64,000 nt of DNA from Leptospira sp. WS58.C1 (lineage in GTDB: Bacteria; Spirochaetota; Leptospiria; Leptospirales; Leptospiraceae). The notes under the pieces were generated by a model. The model did not search any database and was not told the origin of the DNA. It was given only the letters and a program-made list of their open reading frames with translations. Where the stretch lies: NCBI RefSeq assembly GCF_040833995.1, contig NZ_CP162137.1, positions 496,001 through 560,000 of the forward strand, read 5' to 3'. Shown here one piece after another: positions 27,054 to 36,230 of the stretch. The position numbers were made by a program, and so were the translations under genes. Every line of letters starts with the position of its first letter. Positions within the stretch are counted from its first letter, which is position 1.

Positions 27054-27428
27054 ATGAGAAAAATATTGTTTGTTGCGATGGTTTCCCTTTTGTCTTTTGC
27101 CAATTGTGTTGTAGCAGATTCCCTGGGTCTTTCGGATAGTGTAAAAGGTTCCGAAGCGAGATCTCAAATTAAAGCGGCTGCGACGACTTCCAATATTTTA
27201 TATTATGGATCCGTGGATCCGGCTAACGCAGGAATTATTACCGCTCTCGATTTATTTCTTACCGATTTGTATTTAAAGATCGATGATAGTAAATACTATA
27301 AACAATCAGATGTAGACAAATGCGTAAAGGACGTTCAAATTATCGGACTTTTGGTTTTGGATCCGAGCACAACCGTAGCTACAAGTGATAATTGCAGCGG
27401 CTTAAAACCAAACGGGGAAATTATCTAA
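27054..27428 (+). CDS. Small Leptospira-type lipoprotein
   Basis: A 124-residue lipoprotein with signal MRKILFVAMVSLLSFANC (cysteine 18). The mature part starts VVADSLGLSDSVKGSEARSQ and continues AAATTSNILYYGSV, then IDDSKYYKQSDVDKCVKDV and a final cysteine in DNCSG. I recall the 'SDxVKGxxAxxxI ... xxDxCxxxV' pattern as that of a paralogous Leptospira lipoprotein family of unknown function (possibly the one modelled as TIGR04452), not certain. GAGGAAAATGT precedes the ATG. The gene is bracketed by diverged direct repeats, suggesting that a second copy once existed or that the cassette moved with its flanks. Confidence 0.8.
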   Translation: MRKILFVAMVSLLSFANCVVADSLGLSDSVKGSEARSQIKAAATTSNILYYGSVDPANAGIITALDLFLTDLYLKIDDSKYYKQSDVDKCVKDVQIIGLLVLDPSTTVATSDNCSGLKPNGEII

Positions 27429-27696
27429 ACTTCAGAATGCCTTGTCTCCGGGGTTCGCAAGCAGTGAATTCCCGGAGATATTGGAGTTGATACCATTGGA
27501 ACTTATTTGATCATTTACTTGACTTCATTTCGTTCAGTAGCTCGGTTTCACAACCCATAGCAATTGGGATTACATACCAAATAGTCCTTGGGAATTTTGC
27601 TCTCTATTGATCACTCGATTGGGTAAATAATAAAGTAATAGACTCAAATCTTTCTCCATTCAATCTTTCCCAAAGTATTTTCATTTGGATAATTGA
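27429..27696. other. Intergenic region with second copy of the flanking repeat
   Basis: About 270 bases with no gene. The part 27452-27535 repeats 26561-26640, and TCGATTGGGTA at 27615-27625 recurs from 26781. The rest is AT-rich and probably carries the hydrolase promoter. Confidence 0.5.
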
Positions 27697-28860
27697 ATGC
27701 TACCGCCCCTCGTCTTTGTTTATCTTGTTTTATTTCTTATTCTCGCATTTCTATTTTATTATTTTCTGGAAGTAGTGGAAAAACCTGTTCTGCAGTTCAG
27801 TGAAGGAGAGTTTGTAAAGAGTGTACTTGCAAATTGCCCCCGTTTAACTCGGAAATATTTTCCTACATTCTGGTGTTTTAATAATCATCTAATGTTGGCT
27901 CTCTTACTTTTTAGAGAACATCGTTCCAAATTTTTTCATTACGATAAGCTGGAACATCTTAAAATGAAAGATGGTGGTGTCACTGGACTTGCTTGGTCCA
28001 ATATTAAGGAAAAGAAAAAGACCGATTCCGATCCGATCGCGATTGTCTTCCATACAATCAGCGGGGATGAGCAAGATGTTAAATCTATCGTGAAAGCGAT
28101 CGGGTCTCAATTGAAATGGGCTTCCGTGGTTTGTATTAGGAGAGGACATGGGAATCTTCCTCTTCCGAAACCGCAAATAAACACGATGGGGTCTAGTTCG
28201 GATTTAAAAGAACAACTCCTCTACATTAAGAAAAAATTTCCGAATAGTCCTTTGTTTGGAGTGGGGATTTCCGCGGGTTCCGGATTGCTTGCTCGTTACC
28301 TGGGTGAATCGGGAGCGAAAAGTTTATTGGATGCTGCGGTTGCAATTTCACCCGCCTATGATATCGAAAAAGCGTTTCATAGGGTTCATCCGGTTTATAG
28401 TAAGATCATGGGCCAAAGACTCATAAATTACTTTTTGAAACGCCATTATGAAACCTTATCTTCCCTTGGAGGATTTCAGGAAGTCATGGAATCCAAAACC
28501 TTGGGTGAATTCCAGGATCGTTTGCACACGCTCTCCGGTTTTGACGACAAGGAAGAATATTACCGGTATTCGAACCCAGCTTTGGTAATGAAAAATATCC
28601 GAACTCCAATTATGATTTTGAATGCAAAGGACGATCCCATCTGCGTAAACCAGAATGTTTTAGAAAATTTGCATTGGTTGGAAAATCTTCCTAATTCGAT
28701 CCATGTTTATACAAAAAGAGGAAGCCATATCGCTTATTTTGAAGGATGGAAAGCGATATCCTGGTCGGATCATCTTGTCTGCGAATATTTTAAAGCTGTC
28801 CAAGACCGATTACCTAAAAAGAAAAAGAAACCAAAAACAAAACCGGCGAAAAAGCGTTAG
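27697..28860 (+). CDS. Membrane-anchored alpha/beta hydrolase (YheT/EMB8-like)
   Basis: A 387-residue protein with an N-terminal membrane anchor (residues 3-25, PLVFVYLVLFLILAFLFYYFL) and a hydrolase domain. IAIVFHTISGDEQD is the oxyanion region, RRGHGNLPL follows strand 4, and GVGISAGSGLLARYLGE contains the nucleophile elbow (Gly-x-Ser-x-Gly). The acid is probably in NAKDDPICVNQN (about 310), and His in KRGSHIAYFEGW (about 347). This layout fits the YheT/EMB8-type hydrolases acting on lipids or esters; substrate unknown. The C-terminus is a lysine-rich tail (KKKKKPKTKPAKKR). It stands alone on the plus strand, convergent with the LamG gene. Confidence 0.85.
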   Translation: MLPPLVFVYLVLFLILAFLFYYFLEVVEKPVLQFSEGEFVKSVLANCPRLTRKYFPTFWCFNNHLMLALLLFREHRSKFFHYDKLEHLKMKDGGVTGLAWSNIKEKKKTDSDPIAIVFHTISGDEQDVKSIVKAIGSQLKWASVVCIRRGHGNLPLPKPQINTMGSSSDLKEQLLYIKKKFPNSPLFGVGISAGSGLLARYLGESGAKSLLDAAVAISPAYDIEKAFHRVHPVYSKIMGQRLINYFLKRHYETLSSLGGFQEVMESKTLGEFQDRLHTLSGFDDKEEYYRYSNPALVMKNIRTPIMILNAKDDPICVNQNVLENLHWLENLPNSIHVYTKRGSHIAYFEGWKAISWSDHLVCEYFKAVQDRLPKKKKKPKTKPAKKR

Positions 28861-28891
28861 TCGCTTTTGTGTGTTTTATGAGGCGGGGCTT

Positions 28892-29665
28892 CTACAAACT
28901 CGAAACCGGAAAGATCACCCGATTATATATCCTCACATCATCCACACTGCCTTCGAAAAGTTGAGAAGATATATCGGAGCGGCCCAATTGGAAAAAACTA
29001 TTTGTAGCCCAAGGGCGATTGGTTCCAAAAGTTCCGGAAGAAACCAAAACGTTATTCACATATAAGGATCCGGTCAGCGATTGGATATCCCAAGTAAAGA
29101 CCATATGATACCAGATGTCTTCCGGATACTGTCCACAGGCAGTTCCTACGTCCACATCTCCCGAGCCTCCATTGTTCGTGAATGCCCTGAGCCTTCCGCT
29201 ACAAGAAATTGCTGAGAGCGCATATAATTGGAGGCCTATCCCGGGGCCCTGACTTACATAGATAAATTCGCTTCCGTTGCTCCCGGGAGGAAATTTTCCT
29301 TTTACCCAGGCGCTGATCGTAAATGAGGAAATATTTCCGTTTAAAAAAGAGGGGCCGTTAGTCGAAGATTGGTGATAAGCTCCCCCGCCGCTATAATAGT
29401 AAGCTCCTCCTGGAAACCCGAATCGATCCGCAGTCAATATAGGGGCTCCACCTGTTGCCGTTAGATCCAAGCCGCCAACTATATCCTTTGTGTCTCCGTC
29501 CAAGGGCCAATAGTGCACCAACCCTATGGCGGAATCCAATAGTGTGAGTTGAACAAAATTTAAGAACGCAGGATTGTCGTTTTGTTCTTGGTTTTTTAAA
29601 AGAAGATAAGTCCCACAATTGATAAAATAGAAGGGAAGAAGAATGGCAAAAATTAGAATTCGCAT
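28892..29665 (-). CDS. LamG-domain (concanavalin A-like) lipoprotein
   Basis: A 257-residue lipoprotein; signal ends PFYFINC (cysteine 17). After a short linker, GLVHYWPLDGDTKDIVGG begins a LamG/Laminin-G-3 jelly-roll domain, with FTISAWVKG (about 118), WYHMVFTWD (about 186), LYVNNVLVSSG and VDDVRIYNRV at the end, the classic order. Such domains bind carbohydrate or host matrix molecules; the protein is probably at the cell surface or periplasm. It is the only gene on its strand here, with a 200-base divergent promoter region toward the esterase gene. Confidence 0.85.
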   Translation of the reverse strand: MRILIFAILLPFYFINCGTYLLLKNQEQNDNPAFLNFVQLTLLDSAIGLVHYWPLDGDTKDIVGGLDLTATGGAPILTADRFGFPGGAYYYSGGGAYHQSSTNGPSFLNGNISSFTISAWVKGKFPPGSNGSEFIYVSQGPGIGLQLYALSAISCSGRLRAFTNNGGSGDVDVGTACGQYPEDIWYHMVFTWDIQSLTGSLYVNNVLVSSGTFGTNRPWATNSFFQLGRSDISSQLFEGSVDDVRIYNRVIFPVSSL

Positions 29666-29869
29666 CGAGATTTCGTATTATATATAACCGGCCAATCCCG
29701 GGTCTTTTTCATTTAACTCAATGGACCAGATTGGAGTTGTAGGGAAAACGTTTTTTATTCTCACTACATTATAAATTAGAGATCGATCTTCGAGGAAAAC
29801 GGCTTTAAAGTTGGATCACGTTTAAATTATAACATTGCCAATTCACTTCGATTTCCTTACAAGGAAATC

Positions 29870-30568
29870 ATGTATGATATCCCTCTCGTCCAACTAGGTC
29901 CTGTCAAAGCTGCTTGTATCCAAGGTGATCCGGAAGGACCCTATGTGATTTTTCTGCACGGTTATGGTGCAAATGCTTTCGACCTTCTTCCCTTATATTC
30001 CTATATGGACGTTCCGGAAGGAACAAACTTCATTTTTCCGGAAGGGATTTTGGATATTCCGATTATGCCTGGTTATAACGGCAAGGCTTGGTTCCCGATC
30101 GATATGGAGGCTTTGCAAAGAGCGATGGTCGCAGGAGGTTCTCGGGAACTTTTCGAACGTTATCCCGCGGGTCTAGCCGAGGCCAAACAAAAGATAGAAG
30201 AAATGATCCAAACCTTAAATGTTCCTATGGACCGGATTATCTTGGGAGGTTTCTCTCAAGGGTCCATGCTTGCAACGGAGATCACTCTTAAAGCGGAAAA
30301 AAAGCCCAAAGGTCTTGTCATTCTGTCGGGGACTTTGCTGGACGAAACGAATTGGTCCAGGTATGCGAAACAAACTCCGGGCTATAAATTTTTTCAAAGT
30401 CATGGTAGAATGGACCCTGTGCTCGGTTATCCTGCCGCGAAAAGATTAGAAACGGTCTTAAAAGATGCAGGCTGGGTAGGTGAGTTACTGGCATTTCCGG
30501 GTGGACATGAAATCCCGGAGATAGTATTAAACGGTATGAACCGCTATTTGCGAGAACTTTTCGAATGA
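29870..30568 (+). CDS. Carboxylesterase / lysophospholipase-like hydrolase
   Basis: A 232-residue cytoplasmic alpha/beta hydrolase of the phospholipase/carboxylesterase (YpfH, Abhydrolase_2) family. [12 protein letters not shown] is the oxyanion loop, [15 protein letters not shown] contains the Ser nucleophile (GFSQG), [12 protein letters not shown] carries the Asp, and [11 protein letters not shown] the His. 'NFIFPEGIL' and 'GKAWFPID' also match. It likely hydrolyses short acyl esters. A stretch GGAAATC precedes the ATG. Its stop overlaps the next start (ATGA). Confidence 0.9.
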   Translation: MYDIPLVQLGPVKAACIQGDPEGPYVIFLHGYGANAFDLLPLYSYMDVPEGTNFIFPEGILDIPIMPGYNGKAWFPIDMEALQRAMVAGGSRELFERYPAGLAEAKQKIEEMIQTLNVPMDRIILGGFSQGSMLATEITLKAEKKPKGLVILSGTLLDETNWSRYAKQTPGYKFFQSHGRMDPVLGYPAAKRLETVLKDAGWVGELLAFPGGHEIPEIVLNGMNRYLRELFE

Positions 30569-31275
30569 CCTACTTGATTGAAAAATACGTAGCCCTAAAA
30601 AACAAATACCGTAACTACGATACGAAAGAAGCTTTAAGAAGAATGCAAGCATGTCGTATTGCTTTAAAGGAATTGGAGGATAAAGGTTTTCGCACAGGGG
30701 TAGAAATTTTAGGTTCGATCAATTTCGGGATCGTTGAACCTTCCTCCGATATCGATTGTATTCTATTGCATTATTGTGATTTGCATAAGGACCAAGAATG
30801 TCCCGAGTATTGTCCAAATTTTTTATACGAATCCGAAGAGATCAAGGCAAGTCTACGCAGAAGATTGAAAAATGAAAATCTGAAGATCGAATTCTTGGAT
30901 TGTATCAATCTTAGAATGGTGGAAAGAGCCCTTGAGACCGGAAATTGGAAGGATCACGAGGTCCTCCGAAGACTTTTATTTTATAGAACTATAGGTCGTC
31001 CTGTGAATCGACCTCTCTTCATCCCATACGCGGAGAAGTTGGAAGAGAACGAAGAATATATTCGTGACATTTTAGAATGGGGGTCCGAAGCTTTGAGTGT
31101 GTATCTGGGAACTTCTAGACACAGATTTTCTTTCAGTAAATACAACGAAAGGATAGAAAGTTCGGGACTTCAACTTCCTCACGGTTTAAAAGAAGAATTG
31201 GAAAGTTATCTAGATCAAGGAGAAGGTCTCGAAACGAACGGTGCGGAAACCTCTCATTACAAGGACCCGGTTTAA
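30565..31275 (+). CDS. Nucleotidyltransferase-like protein
   Basis: A 236-residue protein with a Pol-beta-type nucleotidyltransferase signature: [23 protein letters not shown] gives Gly-Ser and the Asp-x-Asp metal pair (SDID, about residue 65). A further acidic site could be IEFLDCINL (about 112). A Cys-rich stretch [11 protein letters not shown] lies between. It starts within the esterase stop codon, so the two are co-translated, but no joint pathway is obvious. It may transfer a nucleotide to a protein, RNA or antibiotic; target unknown. Confidence 0.75.
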   Translation: MTYLIEKYVALKNKYRNYDTKEALRRMQACRIALKELEDKGFRTGVEILGSINFGIVEPSSDIDCILLHYCDLHKDQECPEYCPNFLYESEEIKASLRRRLKNENLKIEFLDCINLRMVERALETGNWKDHEVLRRLLFYRTIGRPVNRPLFIPYAEKLEENEEYIRDILEWGSEALSVYLGTSRHRFSFSKYNERIESSGLQLPHGLKEELESYLDQGEGLETNGAETSHYKDPV

Positions 31276-31352
31276 GTTTTTATGAGTTTTTCACGGATTT
31301 CTTTATTCTTACTCCGGATTCGGAAACGATCCCTTATTCTATATTACAGAAA

Positions 31353-31841
31353 GATAATGATAAGTTCTTATTTGCTACAAGTCCCTCCTTTGCCGGGAAC
31401 TTCGGATCGGGTGGTTTTGCCGATTTTGTTTGTCAGAATGCAGCTGACTCTTTGGTCGGGCTTCCGTCCGGAATTTACAAAACGTTTGCAGTAGCCGGAA
31501 CTTGGCGAAGAGCAATGCCTTCTAAGATCGACTGGGTATTAAAACCTAACAAAGAATATATAGACTTTAACAGCGGTGCTTTTACTAAAGCATTCGATAC
31601 GGATGCGAACGCTTTATTTGTTTTTGGAACGGGAAGCGGGATTGTTGCTACTGGTGCCGGGTATTGGACCGGTTTACAAACGGATTGGACTACAGGAAAT
31701 GTATGCCAAGGATGGGCTTCCAACTCCGATTTAGAGCAAGGTAATTTTGCAAGCTCCGGAGATCCGAACGTCGGCGGCATATCCGCCGGTACTCCGGACT
31801 TCTGTATTGTGGCGAAATCGGTCGTATGCGTTCAGCAATAA
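31353..31841 (+). pseudogene. DUF1554 domain gene with missing 5' end
   Basis: The frame encodes DKFLFATSPSFAGNFGSGG, then FADFVCQNAADSLVGLPSGI, WVLKPNKEYI and an end DFCIVAKSVVCVQQ, the complete DUF1554 (lectin-like) domain of Leptospira secreted proteins. These normally carry a signal peptide or lipobox. Here the frame runs back into the nucleotidyltransferase gene with no ATG or signal; the only in-frame start is TTG 31452, inside the domain. A signal-like ATG ORF exists at 31282 in another frame. I read it as a 5'-truncated or frameshifted gene. An unrecognised fusion or assembly error would be the alternatives. Confidence 0.6.
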
Positions 31842-31861
31842 TTCAAATATTCTAATATAAT

Positions 31862-32581
31862 TCAGGAGATTTTAGTTTTTTCGGTGACTTGTACCGGATC
31901 CGAAAGATGACGAATGTCCATGCCTGTGTTCAATCGCACTAATTCTTCTGCGATATTTACCGCATAGTCTCCCGCTCTTTCTATTCCCAATATAATTCTG
32001 TATAAGTCGGCAAACTGGTTTTTATCCAATCGCGGGTCCATTACGAATTTCAAAAATGCCGCATGACATAGATTGTTGAGTTCTTCTTCCACCGTATGGA
32101 CCGAACCGTAAAATCTGTTTTTTTCTTCCACCAAGGATTCAACTGCCATTCCTACAAGGGTCACGACCCTAGAGAGCATCTTGTCCAAAATTTCTTCCTG
32201 TCTGAAAAATCCTTTAGGAAGAAGCCCTCTTCTATAGCAGGTAGCGCAGTTTACGATCTGGTCTCCCATTCTTTCCAAACTTCTGTTGATACGAATGGAA
32301 GACAGTGCGAATCGTAACGGATCTTTTTTGAGTACAACTTCTCCATCGATTTGATCCATGCCGAGTAAGTTTCGGTTTGCGATCGCTTCTAAGATTGCGT
32401 TTTGGGATAAGTTATCGTTTTGTTTTTCCAAACTGTCGATCAGATCGTCTCTTTCGATAACTTGTTTGGCAAGGTCCGGGTTTTCCTGTTCGATTGCGTC
32501 GTCCAGGATCAGGATTTGTTCTAAACATAGCTCCGCCATCGCATACAGATTTTTGCGGAGATAATCGAACTTGGATGCCAT
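31862..32581 (-). CDS. phoU: PhoU-domain protein
   Basis: A 239-residue all-helical protein with two PhoU repeats. [16 protein letters not shown] starts the first; '[23 protein letters not shown]' is the metal-site helix of repeat 1 (ERMGDQ), and '[21 protein letters not shown]' that of repeat 2 (ERAGDY). PhoU tunes phosphate uptake by the Pst system and its sensor kinase. Start at ATG 32581, 5 bases after GGAG; a longer in-frame ORF to 32614 lacks a ribosome site. No pst or phoR gene is adjacent. The hairpin array lies immediately upstream. Confidence 0.87.
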   Translation of the reverse strand: MASKFDYLRKNLYAMAELCLEQILILDDAIEQENPDLAKQVIERDDLIDSLEKQNDNLSQNAILEAIANRNLLGMDQIDGEVVLKKDPLRFALSSIRINRSLERMGDQIVNCATCYRRGLLPKGFFRQEEILDKMLSRVVTLVGMAVESLVEEKNRFYGSVHTVEEELNNLCHAAFLKFVMDPRLDKNQFADLYRIILGIERAGDYAVNIAEELVRLNTGMDIRHLSDPVQVTEKTKIS

Positions 32582-32650
32582 GTATCTCCGAAGGTTAACC
32601 TTGAATATACACAACGGTCAAGAGGTTTTTAAAATTGGTTATGGCGACTT

Positions 32651-32768
32651 CCCGCTTCGCGGGAACCGCGCTGCTCCGACTTCGCGCTTTCGCGCTCATC
32701 CGGGCAAGGCCCGGACTAAAGGTCTGCACATCGCTGTCGCGTTCAGACCGGGAAGAAGGCTTCCCGGT
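32651..32768. repeat. Array of GC-rich hairpins (REP-like element)
   Basis: Consecutive inverted repeats in about 118 bases: CCCGC-TTC-GCGGG (32651-32663), GCGC-TTTC-GCGC (32684-32695), TCCGGGC-AAG-GCCCGGA (32699-32715), GGTCTG / CAGACC (32721-32749) and ACCGGGAAG-AAGG-CTTCCCGGT (32747-32768). Much richer in GC than its neighbours. It lies between two co-directional minus-strand genes (MAPEG, then PhoU). Confidence 0.65.
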
Positions 32769-32778
32769 TGTTTGTAGA

Positions 32779-33195
32779 TTAAAGAATAGTACGTACTAAT
32801 ATCACTAACATCGCAGTGAAACAAATATATTGGATTATAAACCCGGTAAATCGGATGTTCACGTTCCAAACTCCGCCGCCACTTAGATGTGCTCCGGTTT
32901 GCAGGATCCTGGCTCCGAATACGATCCAAGCGAGCAGATCAAAAGTGTCGTTTTGGTATCCTGAAAGAATGAACGTCAAAACTAAAACTCCGAAAACAGG
33001 AAGACCTTCCACACAGTTTAAATGAGCACGATGGATCCTCCAATACAGATCGGAGCCATGTTGTATCCAAGCAGGGAACTCGTTGGATTTTTTGGCTCCG
33101 GATAATACCTGAACTGTTCGAAAGGATACCACTATAAGTACTAGGAGAATGGTCCAGGCAGTAAAAGCGATCAATGGGAATAGGGAATTAAACAT
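32779..33195 (-). CDS. MAPEG-family membrane protein
   Basis: A 138-residue integral membrane protein with four hydrophobic helices (about 5-27, 68-85, 88-105, 115-136). The signature after helix 1 reads WRIHRAHLNCVEGLPVFGVL, matching the (R)AHxNxxE motif of the MAPEG family (membrane-associated proteins in eicosanoid and glutathione metabolism). Bacterial members are usually uncharacterised and may conjugate glutathione-like thiols or detoxify lipid peroxides. Single gene; it ends just where the hairpin array begins. Confidence 0.87.
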   Translation of the reverse strand: MFNSLFPLIAFTAWTILLVLIVVSFRTVQVLSGAKKSNEFPAWIQHGSDLYWRIHRAHLNCVEGLPVFGVLVLTFILSGYQNDTFDLLAWIVFGARILQTGAHLSGGGVWNVNIRFTGFIIQYICFTAMLVILVRTIL

Positions 33196-33321
33196 AGTCC
33201 GATAGAGAAAAGTCTATCGGCGATGTTTGGCAAGACAAATTTAACGGATTGTAAAAAGAACGGAACGCTAATACATATCGTTTTTATCTCAAACAATATA
33301 TATTAGCATTTTATAAAAGAA

Positions 33322-34578
33322 TTAATCCCCGTCGTTGGAAGAAGGAAGATTCGGGACCCCTAAAACGGAGAACGCGTCGATTGTCATCAGGTTCTTTAAG
33401 ATCTTTGCCTGATCCCAGATCGGTTTTACATTCGTCATAACGCTTGTCCCGTTCATAGTGGTCCCATCCGCGTCTATCTCAGCATATAGATCCGCGCCAC
33501 CGCCGATCTTAACATCGATCATATTTTTGAAGTTTGTGATCTCGGCTTGGATTTCGTCATCCAAGGAAGAATTTTGGGCCCTGACTAATTTGGACATAGA
33601 GCTGATTTTCGTATCTGCAGGATCACCTAAGTAAGCGAATTCGATCCCTAATAGATTATCTCTTAGATCTTTATACGCAACTCTGGAATAGATCGCTTCC
33701 AAAAAGACCGGATCCGGCTCTTGTCTTTTCCCTGCCCCGGAACAAGAAACACTTAAACATGCAGCGTTCCCTAATTTAATATCTTGGATTTGATTCACTA
33801 AATTTCCTAGGGATTGGATATAGGTATCGAAAGCTTCTCCTTGAGAGCGAAAATGGATCCCGGTTCCGTTAATGTATTCATTTAGGAAATTTCCTCCCGT
33901 AGGAAGCCATTTATTATATAAATCTAATGCATCTTGGTTGATCACCTGGGCAAGAGCTAAGATATAATCCGTTCTTCTCGTATTTCCCATGTTTGCGGTA
34001 TTGATGCTGGAGTTCGAATCTATCGTGGTCCTGCTCAGATCGGAATCGAAAAGTAGGATCTCCAAAGACTCGATTCCTTTGTATTTAGGAGGGCAAACGG
34101 ATAAGTTGGTCTTATTGAGAGTGGTATTCGTCGCTGTACAAACGGTAACCGAGCTTGTTAGGATCTGATTTACTAAGTTACTGCTTGGCCTTGCGCCTGA
34201 TTTTATAAAACCGTCCATCTTTGTATAATACTCGTTCGGATTCGTGGCCGGTCCGAAATAATAAGGCTCCACTTTTTTTAAGGAAACACGCACTTGGTCC
34301 CAAGCTACTTGCAGAGCTGCAAGATTCGTCACATTCGTGCTTCCCGAAGTGGTATAAGTGACTGCAGCTGCTTCTAATGCCGCTGTATCCGTAGTCAATT
34401 GTTCCAAACTCGGAATGATCACGAATTTACCGGTATGTTCTAAAAAAGCGGAACTTCCAGGCCCGGCAGTTAAAAAAAGCAATGGATCTTTGCCGCCGCC
34501 GCCACAGTAAACAAAGGACGATGCCAGAATAAAGTATAAAGTTTTTTTAATTAAAGAATAAGGTGATATGGATCTCAT
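33322..34578 (-). CDS. Imelysin-like lipoprotein, second copy
   Basis: A 418-residue lipoprotein; start at ATG 34578 behind GGAGGATCTACG (the longer frame would overlap the upstream gene in nonsense sequence). Signal ends ILASSFVYCGGGG. The body is helical with imelysin features: LAALQVAWDQVRVSLKKVE (helical hairpin) and IESLEILLFDSDLSR at the place where imelysins have GxHxxEYLLWG; here the His is replaced (GIESLE), so metal or iron binding may be altered. It is the third gene of an imelysin - DHOR - imelysin unit, 11 bases after the previous stop, and probably periplasmic in iron acquisition. Confidence 0.82.
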   Translation of the reverse strand: MRSISPYSLIKKTLYFILASSFVYCGGGGKDPLLFLTAGPGSSAFLEHTGKFVIIPSLEQLTTDTAALEAAAVTYTTSGSTNVTNLAALQVAWDQVRVSLKKVEPYYFGPATNPNEYYTKMDGFIKSGARPSSNLVNQILTSSVTVCTATNTTLNKTNLSVCPPKYKGIESLEILLFDSDLSRTTIDSNSSINTANMGNTRRTDYILALAQVINQDALDLYNKWLPTGGNFLNEYINGTGIHFRSQGEAFDTYIQSLGNLVNQIQDIKLGNAACLSVSCSGAGKRQEPDPVFLEAIYSRVAYKDLRDNLLGIEFAYLGDPADTKISSMSKLVRAQNSSLDDEIQAEITNFKNMIDVKIGGGADLYAEIDADGTTMNGTSVMTNVKPIWDQAKILKNLMTIDAFSVLGVPNLPSSNDGD

Positions 34579-34589
34579 CGTAGATCCTC

Positions 34590-36194
34590 CTATAAAGATT
34601 CCAAAAATTTGATCAGCTTTTGTCTGTCTGTGAGAGATAGATTTTGGAAACCTGTACGCGCTGCGTCGGCTTCTCCTCCATGCCATAGGATTGCTTCTTC
34701 TATCCCATTGGCTCTTCCATCATGCATAAGTTTTAAATGTCCGTTTACTTGTTGGATCAAGCCTAGTCCCCAAAGAGGAGGAGTTCTCCATTCTTGTCCG
34801 TCCGCATCGAAATCTGGTCTTCCGTCCGCAAGTTCAGGACCCATATCGTGTAATAGTAGGTCCGTATAAGGTTTGATGTATTGGTATGAAAGTTCCGGAA
34901 GCCCCGGAACATTCCCGGTAAGAACGAGAGGTTTATGACATGCGTCACATTTGATGGACAAAAATATTGTTTTTCCGTCGATCACATCCTGATCCGATAA
35001 ATTCCTTCTGGCAGGAACTGCGACTAATTTGGTGTAAAAATTCACCGACTCTGCAATGGACGCAGTGATTTCCGGATCTACAGTTCCGGAAGCAGCAGCC
35101 GAACATTGTGTTTGATTCGTTGGACAATTATCCGTAGGGAATAACGGACTTGTGATCCCTATATCCCCTAAAAAAGCTCCTTGGTTTTGTTGGAACAAAT
35201 TAGGCTCGTTTGCCTTCCAGCCGAAACGTCCAAGAACCTTCTTCTGATTTTTTGCGTCCCAAACCATATTCACTTTTCCTGATATTCCATCCGCATTTGA
35301 ATCGGTCGGATCGGCCCAGCCCAAGATAGTTGATTCGGGAATTGCTTCTAATAGACCCAAACCGGGGATTATAGGAGCGGTTCGGGGGGAAAAATGAAAG
35401 GAAGAAGGGGCTCCTCCGAAGTTCACATTCCAGTTAAAAGAATATATAGGAGTGTTTAAAGTTACTGTTCCGCCTGACGTATAATTTCGGACGACAGTTG
35501 TGCCCGTATAAGAAACGGAAACGTTCCCCTCCGGTGGAGTAAAATTCGGTCCTGTCGAACCGATACAATTAAAATTGGAATCGTAAGATAAAGGAGAAGT
35601 GCATCCGATCCCTTTATGATTCAGCTGTAGGCCGAAAGAATCCAAACCGACAGGCCCGCCTGTAGTCGGATCGGAAACCCCTACTTTTGAAAGTCGTATC
35701 AGAATCCCGACGGAGCCGAATAATGACCCGCTATCGGGCGGAGCTCCTCTTCCGTCTCCTGCATGACAGTTCTGGCAGGAACTCGTATTAAAAGTCGGTC
35801 CTAAACCGGCGGAAGCACTGTTACCTTCCGCCACCCAAGCCCTATTAAAAAAGTTATTTCCCGTATTGAATTGGATCCCGTCCGAACTCAAGTTTACGAC
35901 AGGAGTATCGAAAGAGGTCGGGTTGGAAATAAATCGGGTACCGTATCCTCCGGAGAAGGCTTCGCCTGGATCGGGCGCGATACTTGTTTGGCTCGCGATG
36001 ACCGCTGCGATTCCAAGAGGATCCGTTCCTTCTTTTCCGCCGCAGAATTGAACGTTAAGTAAAATATAGGTTAAGATCGGGATCGTTTTGGTCCAACGTC
36101 CCCGAGAGAGATTCGATTCCGGATTTGCGGATCCGGAATCGAAGTTTAAATTTTTATCACAGTTCATATTTTTATATTTTTCGGAAGTTTTCAC
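34590..36194 (-). CDS. Di-heme oxidoreductase lipoprotein (DHOR / DUF1111)
   Basis: A 534-residue secreted di-heme protein. Heme sites CQNCHAGDGRG (about 137) and CDACH (about 425); C-terminal EWRTPPLWG, LMHDGRA and HGGEADAA are the DHOR ('thiol oxidoreductase') signatures. Hydrophobic signal IPILTYILLNVQFC near residues 38-51 follows a long polar N-region; the outermost start is GTG 36194, and ATG at 36167 (MNCDKNL) is an alternative. Between two imelysin genes, as in the LruB region of Leptospira. It may oxidise or reduce iron, or act as a peroxidase, in the periplasm. Confidence 0.88.
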   Translation of the reverse strand: MKTSEKYKNMNCDKNLNFDSGSANPESNLSRGRWTKTIPILTYILLNVQFCGGKEGTDPLGIAAVIASQTSIAPDPGEAFSGGYGTRFISNPTSFDTPVVNLSSDGIQFNTGNNFFNRAWVAEGNSASAGLGPTFNTSSCQNCHAGDGRGAPPDSGSLFGSVGILIRLSKVGVSDPTTGGPVGLDSFGLQLNHKGIGCTSPLSYDSNFNCIGSTGPNFTPPEGNVSVSYTGTTVVRNYTSGGTVTLNTPIYSFNWNVNFGGAPSSFHFSPRTAPIIPGLGLLEAIPESTILGWADPTDSNADGISGKVNMVWDAKNQKKVLGRFGWKANEPNLFQQNQGAFLGDIGITSPLFPTDNCPTNQTQCSAAASGTVDPEITASIAESVNFYTKLVAVPARRNLSDQDVIDGKTIFLSIKCDACHKPLVLTGNVPGLPELSYQYIKPYTDLLLHDMGPELADGRPDFDADGQEWRTPPLWGLGLIQQVNGHLKLMHDGRANGIEEAILWHGGEADAARTGFQNLSLTDRQKLIKFLESL

Positions 36195-36230
36195 AGGGAC
36201 CGAACCTGTAGTTTAACTAAAGACCTTTCA

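Noticed and set aside
26763..27167. Overlapping 90- and 134-codon ORFs on both strands
   Set aside because: Located in repeat DNA and overlapping the small lipoprotein gene; no domain or signal.
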